Assembly (NCBI GenBank): GCA_041690035.1
Contig: JBDNFC010000057.1
Coordinates: 1-12,043 of the forward strand
DNA: 12,043 nucleotides
Direction: 5' to 3'
Origin: CALSPH01 sp041690035
Lineage (GTDB): Bacteria > Bacteroidota > Bacteroidia > NS11-12g > UBA955
The number at the start of each line of letters is the position of its first letter. Position 1 is the stretch's first letter. Positions 1 through 7,061 of this stretch are shown piece after piece. Position numbers and translations under genes: made by a program. The notes below the pieces were generated by a model. The model was not told the DNA's origin and ran no database searches. It saw nothing but the letters and a program-made list of their open reading frames with translations.

Positions 1-36
1 GAAATGATGGCACAAATTGTAAAAATTAATAATTAA
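1..36 (+). CDS. 3' end of upstream gene, probably lpxC-fabZ fusion (FabZ C-terminus)
   Basis: Frame 1 is open from the first base and ends in TAA at 34-36, giving the C-terminal residues EMMAQIVKINN. The EMMAQIV pattern is what I know as the C-terminus of FabZ, the (3R)-hydroxyacyl-ACP dehydratase, in Bacteroidota. There FabZ is normally fused behind LpxC and sits directly upstream of lpxA. The 5-nt gap to lpxA fits such an operon. Only eleven residues are visible, so the LpxC half is inferred from family context and not seen. Confidence 0.7.
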   Translation, partial: EMMAQIVKINN

Positions 37-41
37 TTAAA

Positions 42-824
42 ATGATACAACCATTAGCATACGTATCGCCACAAGCAAACATTGCAAACAATGTGGTAAT
101 AGACCCCTTTGTTACCATACACAGCAATGTAGAGATTGGAGAAGGAACTTGGATAGGATCCAATGTTACTATATTTCCGGGCACATTTATTGGAAAAAAC
201 TGCAAAATATTTCCTGGCGCAGTTTTAGGAGCAGTGCCCCAAGATTTAAAATTTGGTGGCGAAAAAACAAAAGTAGTTATTGGCGACAATACCACTATTA
301 GAGAATGCGTTACTATAAATAGAGGCACAGAAGACAGGGAAGAAACCACTATTGGAAACAACTGTTTGCTAATGGCTTATACACATATAGCTCATGATTG
401 CTTGATTGGACACAATGTTATTTTAGCAAATGCAACACAAATAGCTGGGCATGTGAATGTAGGCGATTATGCTATTTTGGGTGGTTCTACACTTGTTCAT
501 CAATTTGTTCAAATTGGGAGACATAGTATGGTAAGCGGAGGCTCATTGGTTAGAAAAGATGTGCCACCTTATACTAAGGCAGCTAGAGAACCACTTAGTT
601 ATGAGGGAGTAAATTCTATAGGGTTGAGAAGGAGAAATTTTACGAGCGAAAAAATCGCAGAAATTCAAGAGATTTATAGAATACTCTATGTTAGGGGCTA
701 TAATACTGCAAAAGCAGTTGGAATAATAGAGGCCAACATGGCTGCTTCTCCAGAAAGAGATGAAATACTTCAATTTATAAAAGCAAGTGACAGAGGCGTA
801 ATGAAAGGCTATTTTAATAAATAG
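42..824 (+). CDS. lpxA: UDP-N-acetylglucosamine acyltransferase LpxA
   Basis: This cytoplasmic enzyme catalyses the first step of lipid A synthesis, moving a 3-hydroxyacyl chain from ACP to the 3-OH of UDP-GlcNAc. The 260-residue length is normal for the family. Residues 1-190 are hexapeptide repeats forming a left-handed beta helix, and the remainder is the helical C-terminal domain. The catalytic region is intact: H115 and H118 (THIAHD, matching E. coli H122/H125), H137 (AGH, E. coli H144) and H153 (VHQF, E. coli H160). The residue aligned with the E. coli acyl-chain ruler G173 is G166, so there is no bulky block and a long hydroxyacyl chain is plausible. The ATG at 42 lies 5 nt after the preceding stop, and the conserved N-terminus starts there. 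The FabZ-like end upstream supports an lpxC-fabZ/lpxA operon. Confidence 0.97.
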   Translation: MIQPLAYVSPQANIANNVVIDPFVTIHSNVEIGEGTWIGSNVTIFPGTFIGKNCKIFPGAVLGAVPQDLKFGGEKTKVVIGDNTTIRECVTINRGTEDREETTIGNNCLLMAYTHIAHDCLIGHNVILANATQIAGHVNVGDYAILGGSTLVHQFVQIGRHSMVSGGSLVRKDVPPYTKAAREPLSYEGVNSIGLRRRNFTSEKIAEIQEIYRILYVRGYNTAKAVGIIEANMAASPERDEILQFIKASDRGVMKGYFNK

Positions 825-831
825 CGGCAAA

Positions 832-1428
832 ATGGATATTTTACTTGATGCGATTGGCAAACATTATAACCAAAAATGGATTTTTAGGAATATTTCTGCC
901 GCCATACTTCAAGGTGATAAGGTAAGTATAACGGGCCAAAATGGTTCAGGAAAATCAACACTCATGCAGCTATGTTTAGGAATGATTACTCCAGATATTG
1001 GAAAAATTAATTGGGGTGTTGAAAAATTTAATGCAAAAAACTTTAGCCTTTGTGCCCCTTATACTATGCCTATTATGGAATACTCTACCCTAGAAAATCT
1101 TAAATTTGCTGAAAACTTTAAACCTTTCAGAAAAAAAATGAGTGCAGCACAAGTTGCTAATTTTTTACCAGAAACAAAAAGAAACTTATCAAAACCCCTT
1201 TATCAGTTAAGCTCAGGTATGGTGCAAAGGGTTAAATTAATACTTGCATTATTTGCAAATGTTTCTATTGTTGGATTAGACGAGCCTCTAAGCAATTTAG
1301 ATTCTGAAGGGCAACTGTGGTATCAACAATTAATTAAAGATGAATTAGATAAAACCACTTTAATTGTAGCTGGAAACCAAGTAAATGAATTTGATTTTTG
1401 TACAAAAAACATAAATTTAGCTCCTTAA
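832..1428 (+). CDS. Stand-alone ABC transporter ATP-binding protein (CcmA-like)
   Basis: A 198-residue ABC ATPase with no membrane domain. Walker A is GQNGSGKST (35-43), the signature is LSSGMVQR (126-133), Walker B is IVGLDEP (146-152) and the D-loop is SNLD (154-157). The usual H-loop histidine is missing: where CcmA-type proteins have a THQ-like motif, this one has G181-N182-Q183, followed by NEFDFC. The gene starts 7 nt after lpxA, so the two are probably cotranscribed. No permease gene follows. Small ATPases of this sort after lpxA are familiar in Bacteroidota and are often labelled heme exporter CcmA, but nothing here shows the substrate. A role linked to the envelope is only a guess from position. 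Hydrolysis could be slow or depend on a partner, given the H-loop change. Confidence 0.85.
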   Translation: MDILLDAIGKHYNQKWIFRNISAAILQGDKVSITGQNGSGKSTLMQLCLGMITPDIGKINWGVEKFNAKNFSLCAPYTMPIMEYSTLENLKFAENFKPFRKKMSAAQVANFLPETKRNLSKPLYQLSSGMVQRVKLILALFANVSIVGLDEPLSNLDSEGQLWYQQLIKDELDKTTLIVAGNQVNEFDFCTKNINLAP

Positions 1429-1563
1429 AAAACGGCTAAATTGACCAATCATATTCCCGTCATTTTTTTTAAAGAATTATTTCTTTTTTATTGTAAAATT
1501 ATTATCAATAAAAATAACATTTAAAAATCAATTATTGGTGGTAAATGAGTGTAAATTTGTGGC
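1429..1563. other. Intergenic gap between the lpxA unit and marC
   Basis: A 135-bp, very AT-rich gap. It contains a short hairpin, AAAGAA-TTAT-TTCTTT at 1471-1486, followed by a few T residues, which could be a weak terminator for the lpxA-ABC unit. A TAAATTTG element at 1552-1559 matches the Bacteroidetes -7 consensus, but no well-spaced TTTG lies upstream, and it is only 4 nt from the marC ATG. No small gene or RNA is apparent. Confidence 0.3.
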
Positions 1564-2133
1564 ATGGATATTTTTAAAGAATGGCTAAGTATATTTTTAA
1601 CCCTATTTGCAGTTATAGATATTGTCGGATCTTTGCCAATAATAATGGATATTAAACGCAAATATGGCCATTTGAATGCACTCAATATCACACTCTCTGC
1701 AGGTGCTATTATGATAATATTTTTATTTATTGGCGATTTATTTCTAAATATTATGGGCATTGATGTGAAATCATTTTCTTTGGCAGGTGCAGTGGTTTTA
1801 TTTATTCTGGGGTTAGAAATGGTACTTGGGGTCAATTTTTTTAAAACAGACCCAGATGCAAAATCAGGGACAGTAGTGCCTATTGCTTTTCCTATCATTG
1901 CTGGAACAGGAACATTAACCACAATTTTATCTTTAAAATCTGCATTTGCCAATTTGCAAATATTAACTGCTATTGCTGCCAATTTAGTGATAATATTTAT
2001 AGTTTTGCGCACATCATCCTTTCTTGCAAAAGCACTTGGAAATACTGGAATGGCCATACTAAGAAAGTTTTTCGGAATAATTTTGCTATCAATAGCAATT
2101 AAATTATTTGGCAAAAACTTTGCTTTTTTATAA
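1564..2133 (+). CDS. MarC/UPF0056 family inner-membrane protein
   Basis: A 189-residue, strongly hydrophobic protein with about six membrane segments, near residues 5-27, 42-63, 71-91, 106-126, 133-154 and 165-186. The FPIIAGTGTLTTIL stretch (109-122) corresponds to the family hallmark normally written P-x-aGPG; here the central residue is T rather than P (GTG). The length is slightly below E. coli MarC. The family's molecular function is unknown, and the old link to multiple antibiotic resistance is not established. The gene stands alone on the plus strand, 135 nt after the ABC ATPase, and converges with the mscS-type gene, whose stop is 9 nt away. The ATG at 1564 begins directly with the first membrane segment. 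Confidence 0.88.
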   Translation: MDIFKEWLSIFLTLFAVIDIVGSLPIIMDIKRKYGHLNALNITLSAGAIMIIFLFIGDLFLNIMGIDVKSFSLAGAVVLFILGLEMVLGVNFFKTDPDAKSGTVVPIAFPIIAGTGTLTTILSLKSAFANLQILTAIAANLVIIFIVLRTSSFLAKALGNTGMAILRKFFGIILLSIAIKLFGKNFAFL

Positions 2134-2142
2134 AAAATAAAA

Positions 2143-3009
2143 CTATGCTGAGGGGCTATTCTTATTATTAAAGGATTTAGAATTCTCTTTAATAATAAGA
2201 TTTCTATATGGATAAGGAATTTCAATACCTTCTATATCAAATTTTTCTTTGATCAGCTTGAGCACATCACATTTTAGTTTAAATGCATTTTCACTGCCAA
2301 AAGCCCAAGCATTAGCTCTTAAAATTATAGCACTTTCTGCCCAATCCAACACAAAAACATCAACCTTATTTGATATATCAAGATTTTCAACTTTGCGCAC
2401 ATCTATGCATAAAGGGTGATTTTTAACAATTTCTTCTATGATTTTAATCGCCTTATTTAAATCTGTAGTATATGAAACGTTTATTAAAATATGCTTCATT
2501 ACATTTTCATCATCAATTGTGCAATTAATAATAGTTTCATTATTCATAACACTATTGGGTATAATCACCCTTTTATTTTCGTAATCTTTAATAATTGTAT
2601 GCCTAAAAGTAATTTCGCACACCTTGCCCCTTAATCCATTTTGAAATTCTAAAATATCGTTAATTCTAAATGGTTTAAATATTATTATAAAAACACCGGC
2701 AATAATATTTGAAAAAGCAGCCTGAGAAGCAAAACCCAAAATGGCAGCTATCACACCAGCGCCTGCAAGCATAGAGCTACCCACTATTTTAAACTGAGGA
2801 ACAGAGTTTATAGTTATAATAGTTGCAATTACAAAAATAATAAACCCTAGAGAGTTTCTAATAAATACTAATTTTGTACTGTCTATATTGTGTTTAGTAT
2901 TAAATCTTTTAACCCTATTTATGGAGACCCTTAAAATTAAATTTATTACAAAGGCGATAGAAAAAACAACAATAGCATTGGTTACAAGTTTATATAAATC
3001 ATCGGTCAT
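2143..3009 (-). CDS. Small-conductance mechanosensitive channel, MscS family
   Basis: A 288-residue protein, close in size to E. coli MscS (286). Three membrane segments lie near residues 7-30, 46-70 and 76-112. The third carries the gly/ala-rich pore helix typical of MscS (SSMLAGAGVIAAILGFASQ, then FSNIIAGVFIIIFKPFRINDIL). It is followed by the beta domain (VITF-type region, IIPNSVM at 149-155) and the C-terminal alpha/beta domain, which ends in the family-like IEGIEIPYPYR (259-269). The channel opens under membrane tension and protects against hypo-osmotic shock from the inner membrane. The ATG follows the upstream DAHP synthase stop by 2 nt, so the two are cotranscribed and probably translationally coupled. 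The last 40 or so coding bases hold a perfect inverted repeat (2160-2200). Confidence 0.93.
   Translation of the reverse strand: MTDDLYKLVTNAIVVFSIAFVINLILRVSINRVKRFNTKHNIDSTKLVFIRNSLGFIIFVIATIITINSVPQFKIVGSSMLAGAGVIAAILGFASQAAFSNIIAGVFIIIFKPFRINDILEFQNGLRGKVCEITFRHTIIKDYENKRVIIPNSVMNNETIINCTIDDENVMKHILINVSYTTDLNKAIKIIEEIVKNHPLCIDVRKVENLDISNKVDVFVLDWAESAIILRANAWAFGSENAFKLKCDVLKLIKEKFDIEGIEIPYPYRNLIIKENSKSFNNKNSPSA
2160..2200. repeat. Perfect 14-bp inverted repeat in the convergent gene ends
   Basis: TCTTATTATTAAAG at 2160-2173 is exactly matched by its reverse complement at 2187-2200, with a 13-nt loop that itself holds the palindrome AGAATTCT (2179-2186). It lies inside the 3' end of the minus-strand mscS-type gene and about 27 nt past the marC stop. 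A second perfect palindrome, TTTTTTATAAAAAA, covers 2124-2137 across the marC stop. Together they could act as a coding-embedded, AT-only bidirectional terminator, although the classic GC-rich stem is absent. Confidence 0.4.
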
Positions 3010-3011
3010 TC

Positions 3012-3884
3012 CTAATTTTCGTAGCTAAAATTTTCTTTATTCTTTAAGATGGTCATTTGTTTATCTTCCACGGTTAGGTATTTTTTAACTTCAGACAGCA
3101 GGGCTGTAAACTGATCAAAAAACAAAGATTGTGCACCATCAGAGAGTGCTTCTGTGGGCTGATTATGTATTTCTATAATTAAACCATTGGCGCCTGCTGC
3201 AATAGAAGCTTTGCTCATAGGCAACACTAATTCTCGTAAACCAGTGCCTTGGCTTGGGTCAGAAATTATGGGTAAATGAGTCAATGTTTTGGCAAGAGCT
3301 AGTGAATTTAAGTCAAGAGTATTTCTGGTATCTTGATTAAAAGTTCTAATGCCTCTTTCGCACAAAATTACTTGATTGTTTCCTCCACTTAATAAATATT
3401 CTGCTGCTAATAACCATTCTTCTATAGTGCTGCTCATGCCTCTTTTTAACAATATAGGTTTATTAATTTTACTTAATCCCCTCAATAATGGATAGTTTTG
3501 CATATTTCTGGTACCAACTTGAAGTACATCTGCATAGGCAGCCACCAAATCTATAGTGGCCGTATCCATTACTTCTGTAACTATTTTTTGGCCAAACTTA
3601 TTAGCGCTTTCTTTAATGATAATAAGACCCTCTTCTTTTAAGCCTTGAAAAGCATAAGGACTAGTGCGAGGCTTATAAGCGCCTCCCCTAATTAAAGAAA
3701 TACCTTTTTTAGCCAAAAAAGCACAAATTGTATTCATTTGCTCAACACCTTCTACTGCGCATGGGCCAGCAATAAGACTAAAATAGTTTCCACCTATTTT
3801 TACATCATCTCCTAAATCAATAATGGTATCTTCTGACTGCCATTCTCTGCTTACTAATTGATATGGTTTTCTGCTTTGAATCAT
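3012..3884 (-). CDS. DAHP synthase (3-deoxy-7-phosphoheptulonate synthase), type I-beta, single domain
   Basis: The family condenses phosphoenolpyruvate and erythrose 4-phosphate in the first step of the shikimate pathway. IAGPCAVEG (38-46) and RGGAYKPRTSPYAFQG (66-81) are the family hallmarks. Of the four metal ligands known in type I-beta enzymes, Cys (C42), Glu (E238) and Asp (D249) are present. The fourth, His in the DPSH motif, is replaced by Gln (DPSQ, Q212). The spacings C42-Q212-E238-D249 equal those I recall for the Thermotoga maritima ligands. The protein has 290 residues, with neither an N-terminal ferredoxin-like regulatory domain nor a chorismate mutase domain. The start is fixed because an in-frame stop (that of the DUF4270 gene) lies eight codons upstream. 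The gene sits third in a four-gene minus-strand unit. With Q212, activity is uncertain. Confidence 0.9.
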   Translation of the reverse strand: MIQSRKPYQLVSREWQSEDTIIDLGDDVKIGGNYFSLIAGPCAVEGVEQMNTICAFLAKKGISLIRGGAYKPRTSPYAFQGLKEEGLIIIKESANKFGQKIVTEVMDTATIDLVAAYADVLQVGTRNMQNYPLLRGLSKINKPILLKRGMSSTIEEWLLAAEYLLSGGNNQVILCERGIRTFNQDTRNTLDLNSLALAKTLTHLPIISDPSQGTGLRELVLPMSKASIAAGANGLIIEIHNQPTEALSDGAQSLFFDQFTALLSEVKKYLTVEDKQMTILKNKENFSYEN

Positions 3885-3908
3885 TCCTAATTTAACAAAT
3901 GTTTTAAT

Positions 3909-5228
3909 TTATAGTTTAGTGTAGACAATCCTAATGCTCAATTTTGGATTTGGAATAGTCTTTTGAGCATCAATTACTAATCTAGATGGGGCGATTGGAT
4001 CAGATGTTGGGATAACAACATGAAGTACATTTTTAAGATTTCCTGCCGTTTTATAGCTGTTAAGTTGAAACTGCATAAATTCCGTAATATTTAATACATA
4101 ATTGTTATCACTTCTCAATCTACCATCAAAGTATGGCCCAAATAAATCAGGAATTGCAATGCTAGCTCCTGAAGCATTTGGCTGCAACACCAATAATCGC
4201 TGCGGCAGAGGATATACGGCATTATAGCTGCCTGCTAAAGGATTAATAATAATTTCGGCTTTATGAATAATAATATTTTTGGCAGCTGCAAAATCAGCAA
4301 GATAAGGAATTGTAATTTTCAATTTTGCTCCAGATAATGACTGTAAATAATTTGTAATATAATCAATATTGGGGTTGTTTTTTTGATTTGTAATATCAGC
4401 AGGTTGACCAACTATTCTGTAGTTTGCAAAACTTCTATCAGTTTTCATAAATATTTCAAACTGCTTATTGCCACTATGATAAATTGTTATTTTACTATTC
4501 ACACTATTGGGATTGATGGCAACAATACCACCATCGCCACTATTGGGATTGCTGTTTGATACAATCGCTATACCTTTAAAAAAAGCTTTAAAAGTATTAT
4601 CACTGTTCAAAATACCAGTTGGAGCGTTAAAAAATTTAAGGCCAGCAGCATCTGTAAGTTTGATTTTTAGTGAAGGAGCAATTCTGATGTTACTTGCACC
4701 TTCTCTAACCGACACACTATCTTTCAAATTTATGACACCATTATACTCCCCCATGCTGGCAGCAGCATAAGCAATAGCGGTGGAGCTGTAGATATTGGAA
4801 TTTGCAGATGGAAAAGGTCCAGTTAATTCATGTACACTAAAGTTTTGACTTGTTAATAGATTTCCGTAATATGCAGTTTTTGAAGTATATTGGAGGGTTA
4901 AGATAGCAGAGTCAAAAACATTTCCCGGCTGATTTAAGCTATCAGAAAGGGTTTTTAGATACAATTCTGCAAAAACGTTAGACTTGCTAAGTCCAAAATT
5001 TGGGTCAGACATGGCACCAACCAATTTATAGAGTAAAATATCGGTGGGTACAGAATCTTCTGCAATACTGGCAGAAAGAATCGAAAAGGTATCAGAAACT
5101 ATAGGCTCAAGGTTGCTAATTGATTGCTCTGGCAAAACAATATTGTCAGATTTTTTTGTACAAGAGTCTAAAAATATTAAAGCTCCTGTTACTGCTAACA
5201 GAAGCTTTAATCTAATATTTGTTATCAT
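3909..5228 (-). CDS. DUF4270 family lipoprotein
   Basis: A 439-residue predicted lipoprotein. A lysine-containing N-region and hydrophobic core (residues 6-20) lead to the lipobox L20-D21-S22-C23, so signal peptidase II should cut before C23. The mature start (CTKKSDN) lacks an obvious acidic surface-export signal, so the side of the outer membrane it faces is unclear. The overall sequence, with an early DTFSILSASIAEDSVPT-like segment and a DPxFG motif (DPNFG, 75-79), is what I recognise as DUF4270. This family is found in Bacteroidota and commonly encoded beside the half-length glycogen synthase and panC, as here. Its function is unknown. It starts 45 nt after the glycogen-synthase-like gene and ends 24 nt before the DAHP synthase start. 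The start context (taaaatATG) resembles that of the gene upstream. Confidence 0.85.
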   Translation of the reverse strand: MITNIRLKLLLAVTGALIFLDSCTKKSDNIVLPEQSISNLEPIVSDTFSILSASIAEDSVPTDILLYKLVGAMSDPNFGLSKSNVFAELYLKTLSDSLNQPGNVFDSAILTLQYTSKTAYYGNLLTSQNFSVHELTGPFPSANSNIYSSTAIAYAAASMGEYNGVINLKDSVSVREGASNIRIAPSLKIKLTDAAGLKFFNAPTGILNSDNTFKAFFKGIAIVSNSNPNSGDGGIVAINPNSVNSKITIYHSGNKQFEIFMKTDRSFANYRIVGQPADITNQKNNPNIDYITNYLQSLSGAKLKITIPYLADFAAAKNIIIHKAEIIINPLAGSYNAVYPLPQRLLVLQPNASGASIAIPDLFGPYFDGRLRSDNNYVLNITEFMQFQLNSYKTAGNLKNVLHVVIPTSDPIAPSRLVIDAQKTIPNPKLSIRIVYTKL

Positions 5229-5273
5229 ATTTTATCTTTTTGGAGCGGTAAAAAAAATGTTTAACGAATTTAA

Positions 5274-6092
5274 TTATACGTTTCCTAATACTTTTTCATA
5301 AAAATCCATATACTTGTCTGCTGCTTGATCATCAGAATGAGTCATCACCATTTTTTCTGAAATATGATTGGCCATAGTGGCATCCATATCACTGCAACAG
5401 TTTACTATAGCATCTGCATGGGCAATGCCTCCCATTTGCAAACCTCTGCAATCTCCAGAGCCATAGGCGGCTAGGGCAGAATCTTCTAATTCATTTAAAG
5501 TTGCTTTTTTTGCAAATTCTGTTCCCAACGTTTCGTTAAGTGTATCATCAAAAATACTGTAAATTACTTTTGCATTTTTAAATACCGGCTCATCCTTATA
5601 CAATGTTTTTATGTAAAGAGGAATCAAACTTGTCATCCAACCTTGACAATGAATAATATCTGGAGTCCACCCTAGTTTTTTAACGGTTTCTAAGGCTCCC
5701 TTGCAAAAGAAAATTGTTCTTTCATCATTATCTCCAAAAAATTTATTGTCCTCTTTATTAAAATAAGTGGCTTTTCGATGAAAAAAATCTTCATTGTCTA
5801 AAAAATAAACCTGCATTTTTGTGCCAGGTATAGAAGCTACTTTAATTATAAGTGGGTTATCGCTGTCGTTGATTGTAATATTCATACCAGATAATCTAAC
5901 TACCTCATGCAATTTGTTTCTTCTTTCGTTAATTAAACCAAATCTAGGCACAAGCACTCTTATTTCGTTATCTTTTTCTTGAATAGCTTGTGGTATCATC
6001 CTTGCAATTGTAGAAACGGGTGATTCCTCTAAAAAAGGACTCATTTCTGAGGAAACAAATAGAATTTTTTTTCTTTCAGTAGGATTTGTCAT
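5274..6092 (-). CDS. Half-length glycogen/starch synthase-like protein (GT5 N-terminal domain only)
   Basis: A 272-residue protein matching only the N-terminal Rossmann half of GT5 glycogen synthases. ILFVSSEMSPF (10-20), LVPRFG (47-52) and IIHCQGWMTSLIPLYIK (about 145-161) are the recognisable blocks. The KTGGLADV-type loop that binds ADP-glucose in true synthases is replaced by EESPVSTIA, and the C-terminal nucleotide-sugar domain is absent. Proteins of this exact type are widespread in Bacteroidota and are annotated as glycogen synthase, but missing both features makes ordinary glucan synthesis doubtful. A regulatory or sugar-binding role is possible. It is the first gene of a four-gene minus-strand unit, divergent from panC, with a good promoter candidate upstream. 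Confidence 0.85.
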   Translation of the reverse strand: MTNPTERKKILFVSSEMSPFLEESPVSTIARMIPQAIQEKDNEIRVLVPRFGLINERRNKLHEVVRLSGMNITINDSDNPLIIKVASIPGTKMQVYFLDNEDFFHRKATYFNKEDNKFFGDNDERTIFFCKGALETVKKLGWTPDIIHCQGWMTSLIPLYIKTLYKDEPVFKNAKVIYSIFDDTLNETLGTEFAKKATLNELEDSALAAYGSGDCRGLQMGGIAHADAIVNCCSDMDATMANHISEKMVMTHSDDQAADKYMDFYEKVLGNV

Positions 6093-6127
6093 ATTTTATA
6101 AATTAATTGGTTTTTTGAATTGAAGTA

Positions 6128-6159
6128 CAAAATTAACGCTTTTTTTGCGAATAATCATA
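6128..6159 (-). promoter_or_regulatory. Candidate Bacteroidetes-type promoter for the minus-strand unit
   Basis: Read on the minus strand, TATG (6156-6159) is followed after 20 nt by TAATTTTG (6128-6135). The second element matches the Bacteroidetes -7 consensus TAnnTTTG exactly. The first is one base from the -33 TTTG, and the spacing is within the known 19-21 range. A start near 6121-6123 would leave a leader of about 30 nt before the ATG at 6092. Confidence 0.45.
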
Positions 6160-6174
6160 ACTTTTATATCTTTT
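6144..6174 (+). promoter_or_regulatory. Candidate Bacteroidetes-type promoter for panC
   Basis: TTTG (6144-6147) is followed after 19 nt by TATCTTTT (6167-6174), one base from the TAnnTTTG consensus. A start near 6180 gives a leader of about 30 nt before the TTG start of panC. It interleaves with the opposite-strand promoter at 6128-6159, so the two could compete for polymerase. Confidence 0.35.
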
Positions 6175-6209
6175 TATGTTTAATTTGCAAAATTAAATAT
6201 ATTGTTTAA

Positions 6210-7052
6210 TTGGAAATTTTTACCTATAGAAGTCAACTGGATGCTTTTCTTAAAACATCAACTAATGCTGGACATCAGATTGGGTTTGTGCCAACTATGG
6301 GCGCATTGCACCAAGGACACGAAAATTTAATATTAGCTTCACTAGAAAAAAAACTTACCACTATTTGTAGTATTTTTGTTAATCCAAAACAATTTAATAA
6401 TAACGAAGATTTAATAAAATATCCCCGAAATAATGAAAAAGACATTTCAACCTTACAAAATTTGGGCTGTCATGTTCTATTTTTACCAGCTATAGAAGAA
6501 GTTTATGCTTCAGATTTTAAAGACATCTATCTTAATCTAGCCCCGATTGATTCTGTTTTTGAAGGAGAAAAGAGACCTGGACATTTTGAAGGTGTAGTTC
6601 AAGTATTATTTCAATTATTTGACCTTATAAAACCAAAAGAAGTTTTTTTTGGACAAAAAGACTATCAGCAATGCCTAATTGTGAAACGTTTAATAAATGC
6701 AAATTTTAGCCACATTGCATTAAATATTATAGAAACTGCAAGAAATGAAGAAGGTCTTGCACTTAGCTCACGCAATCAAAGACTGAGCAAAAACGGTTTG
6801 GAAATTGCCTCCTACCTAAACAAAGGTTTAAATCTAGGGCTAACACTCTGCGAAAGATTTGTGCCAGCCCAAGCCGTATCTTTTGCTACCATGTATTTAA
6901 TAAACAATGGATTAGAAATAGAATACCTGGATATTGCTAATGCAGACACACTTGAAAGTTACGAAAATTGGGAGTCAATACCCGCTCAAAAAATTATTAT
7001 AGCAGCCGCTTATATTGAAAATGTAAGGCTGATAGATAATTTAATATTTTAA
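6210..7052 (+). CDS. panC: Pantothenate synthetase (pantoate--beta-alanine ligase)
   Basis: This cytoplasmic enzyme joins pantoate and beta-alanine using ATP, the last step of pantothenate and so CoA precursor synthesis. The 280-residue length is normal. ATP-site motif PTMGALHQGH (28-37) includes H34 and H37, followed by IFVNPKQF (55-62), RPGHFEGV (122-129), FFGQKDYQQ (146-154) and LSSRN (185-189, the KMSKS-like segment). The start codon is TTG. An in-frame TAA at 6207-6209 directly precedes it, and the first internal ATG falls within the PTMG motif, so no ATG start is possible. The gene is divergent from the glycogen-synthase-like gene, as is common in Bacteroidota. panD, a frequent partner, does not follow; an unknown gene does. 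Confidence 0.96.
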   Translation: MEIFTYRSQLDAFLKTSTNAGHQIGFVPTMGALHQGHENLILASLEKKLTTICSIFVNPKQFNNNEDLIKYPRNNEKDISTLQNLGCHVLFLPAIEEVYASDFKDIYLNLAPIDSVFEGEKRPGHFEGVVQVLFQLFDLIKPKEVFFGQKDYQQCLIVKRLINANFSHIALNIIETARNEEGLALSSRNQRLSKNGLEIASYLNKGLNLGLTLCERFVPAQAVSFATMYLINNGLEIEYLDIANADTLESYENWESIPAQKIIIAAAYIENVRLIDNLIF

Positions 7053-7061
7053 TATATATAT

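Noticed and set aside
1471..1486. AAAGAA-TTAT-TTCTTT hairpin as a rho-independent terminator
   Set aside because: The stem has one G-C pair per strand and the T tract is short. It is mentioned only as a weak possibility in the intergenic entry.
1552..1559. TAAATTTG as the marC promoter -7 element
   Set aside because: No TTTG or TTG lies 19-21 nt upstream, and the start would fall at or near the ATG itself. Such an element is common by chance in this composition.
1521..2225. Open frame of 234 codons on the minus strand opposite marC
   Set aside because: It is antisense to a clear membrane-protein gene, its translation resembles no family, and it overlaps the end of the mscS-type gene. It is a by-product of AT-rich codon use.
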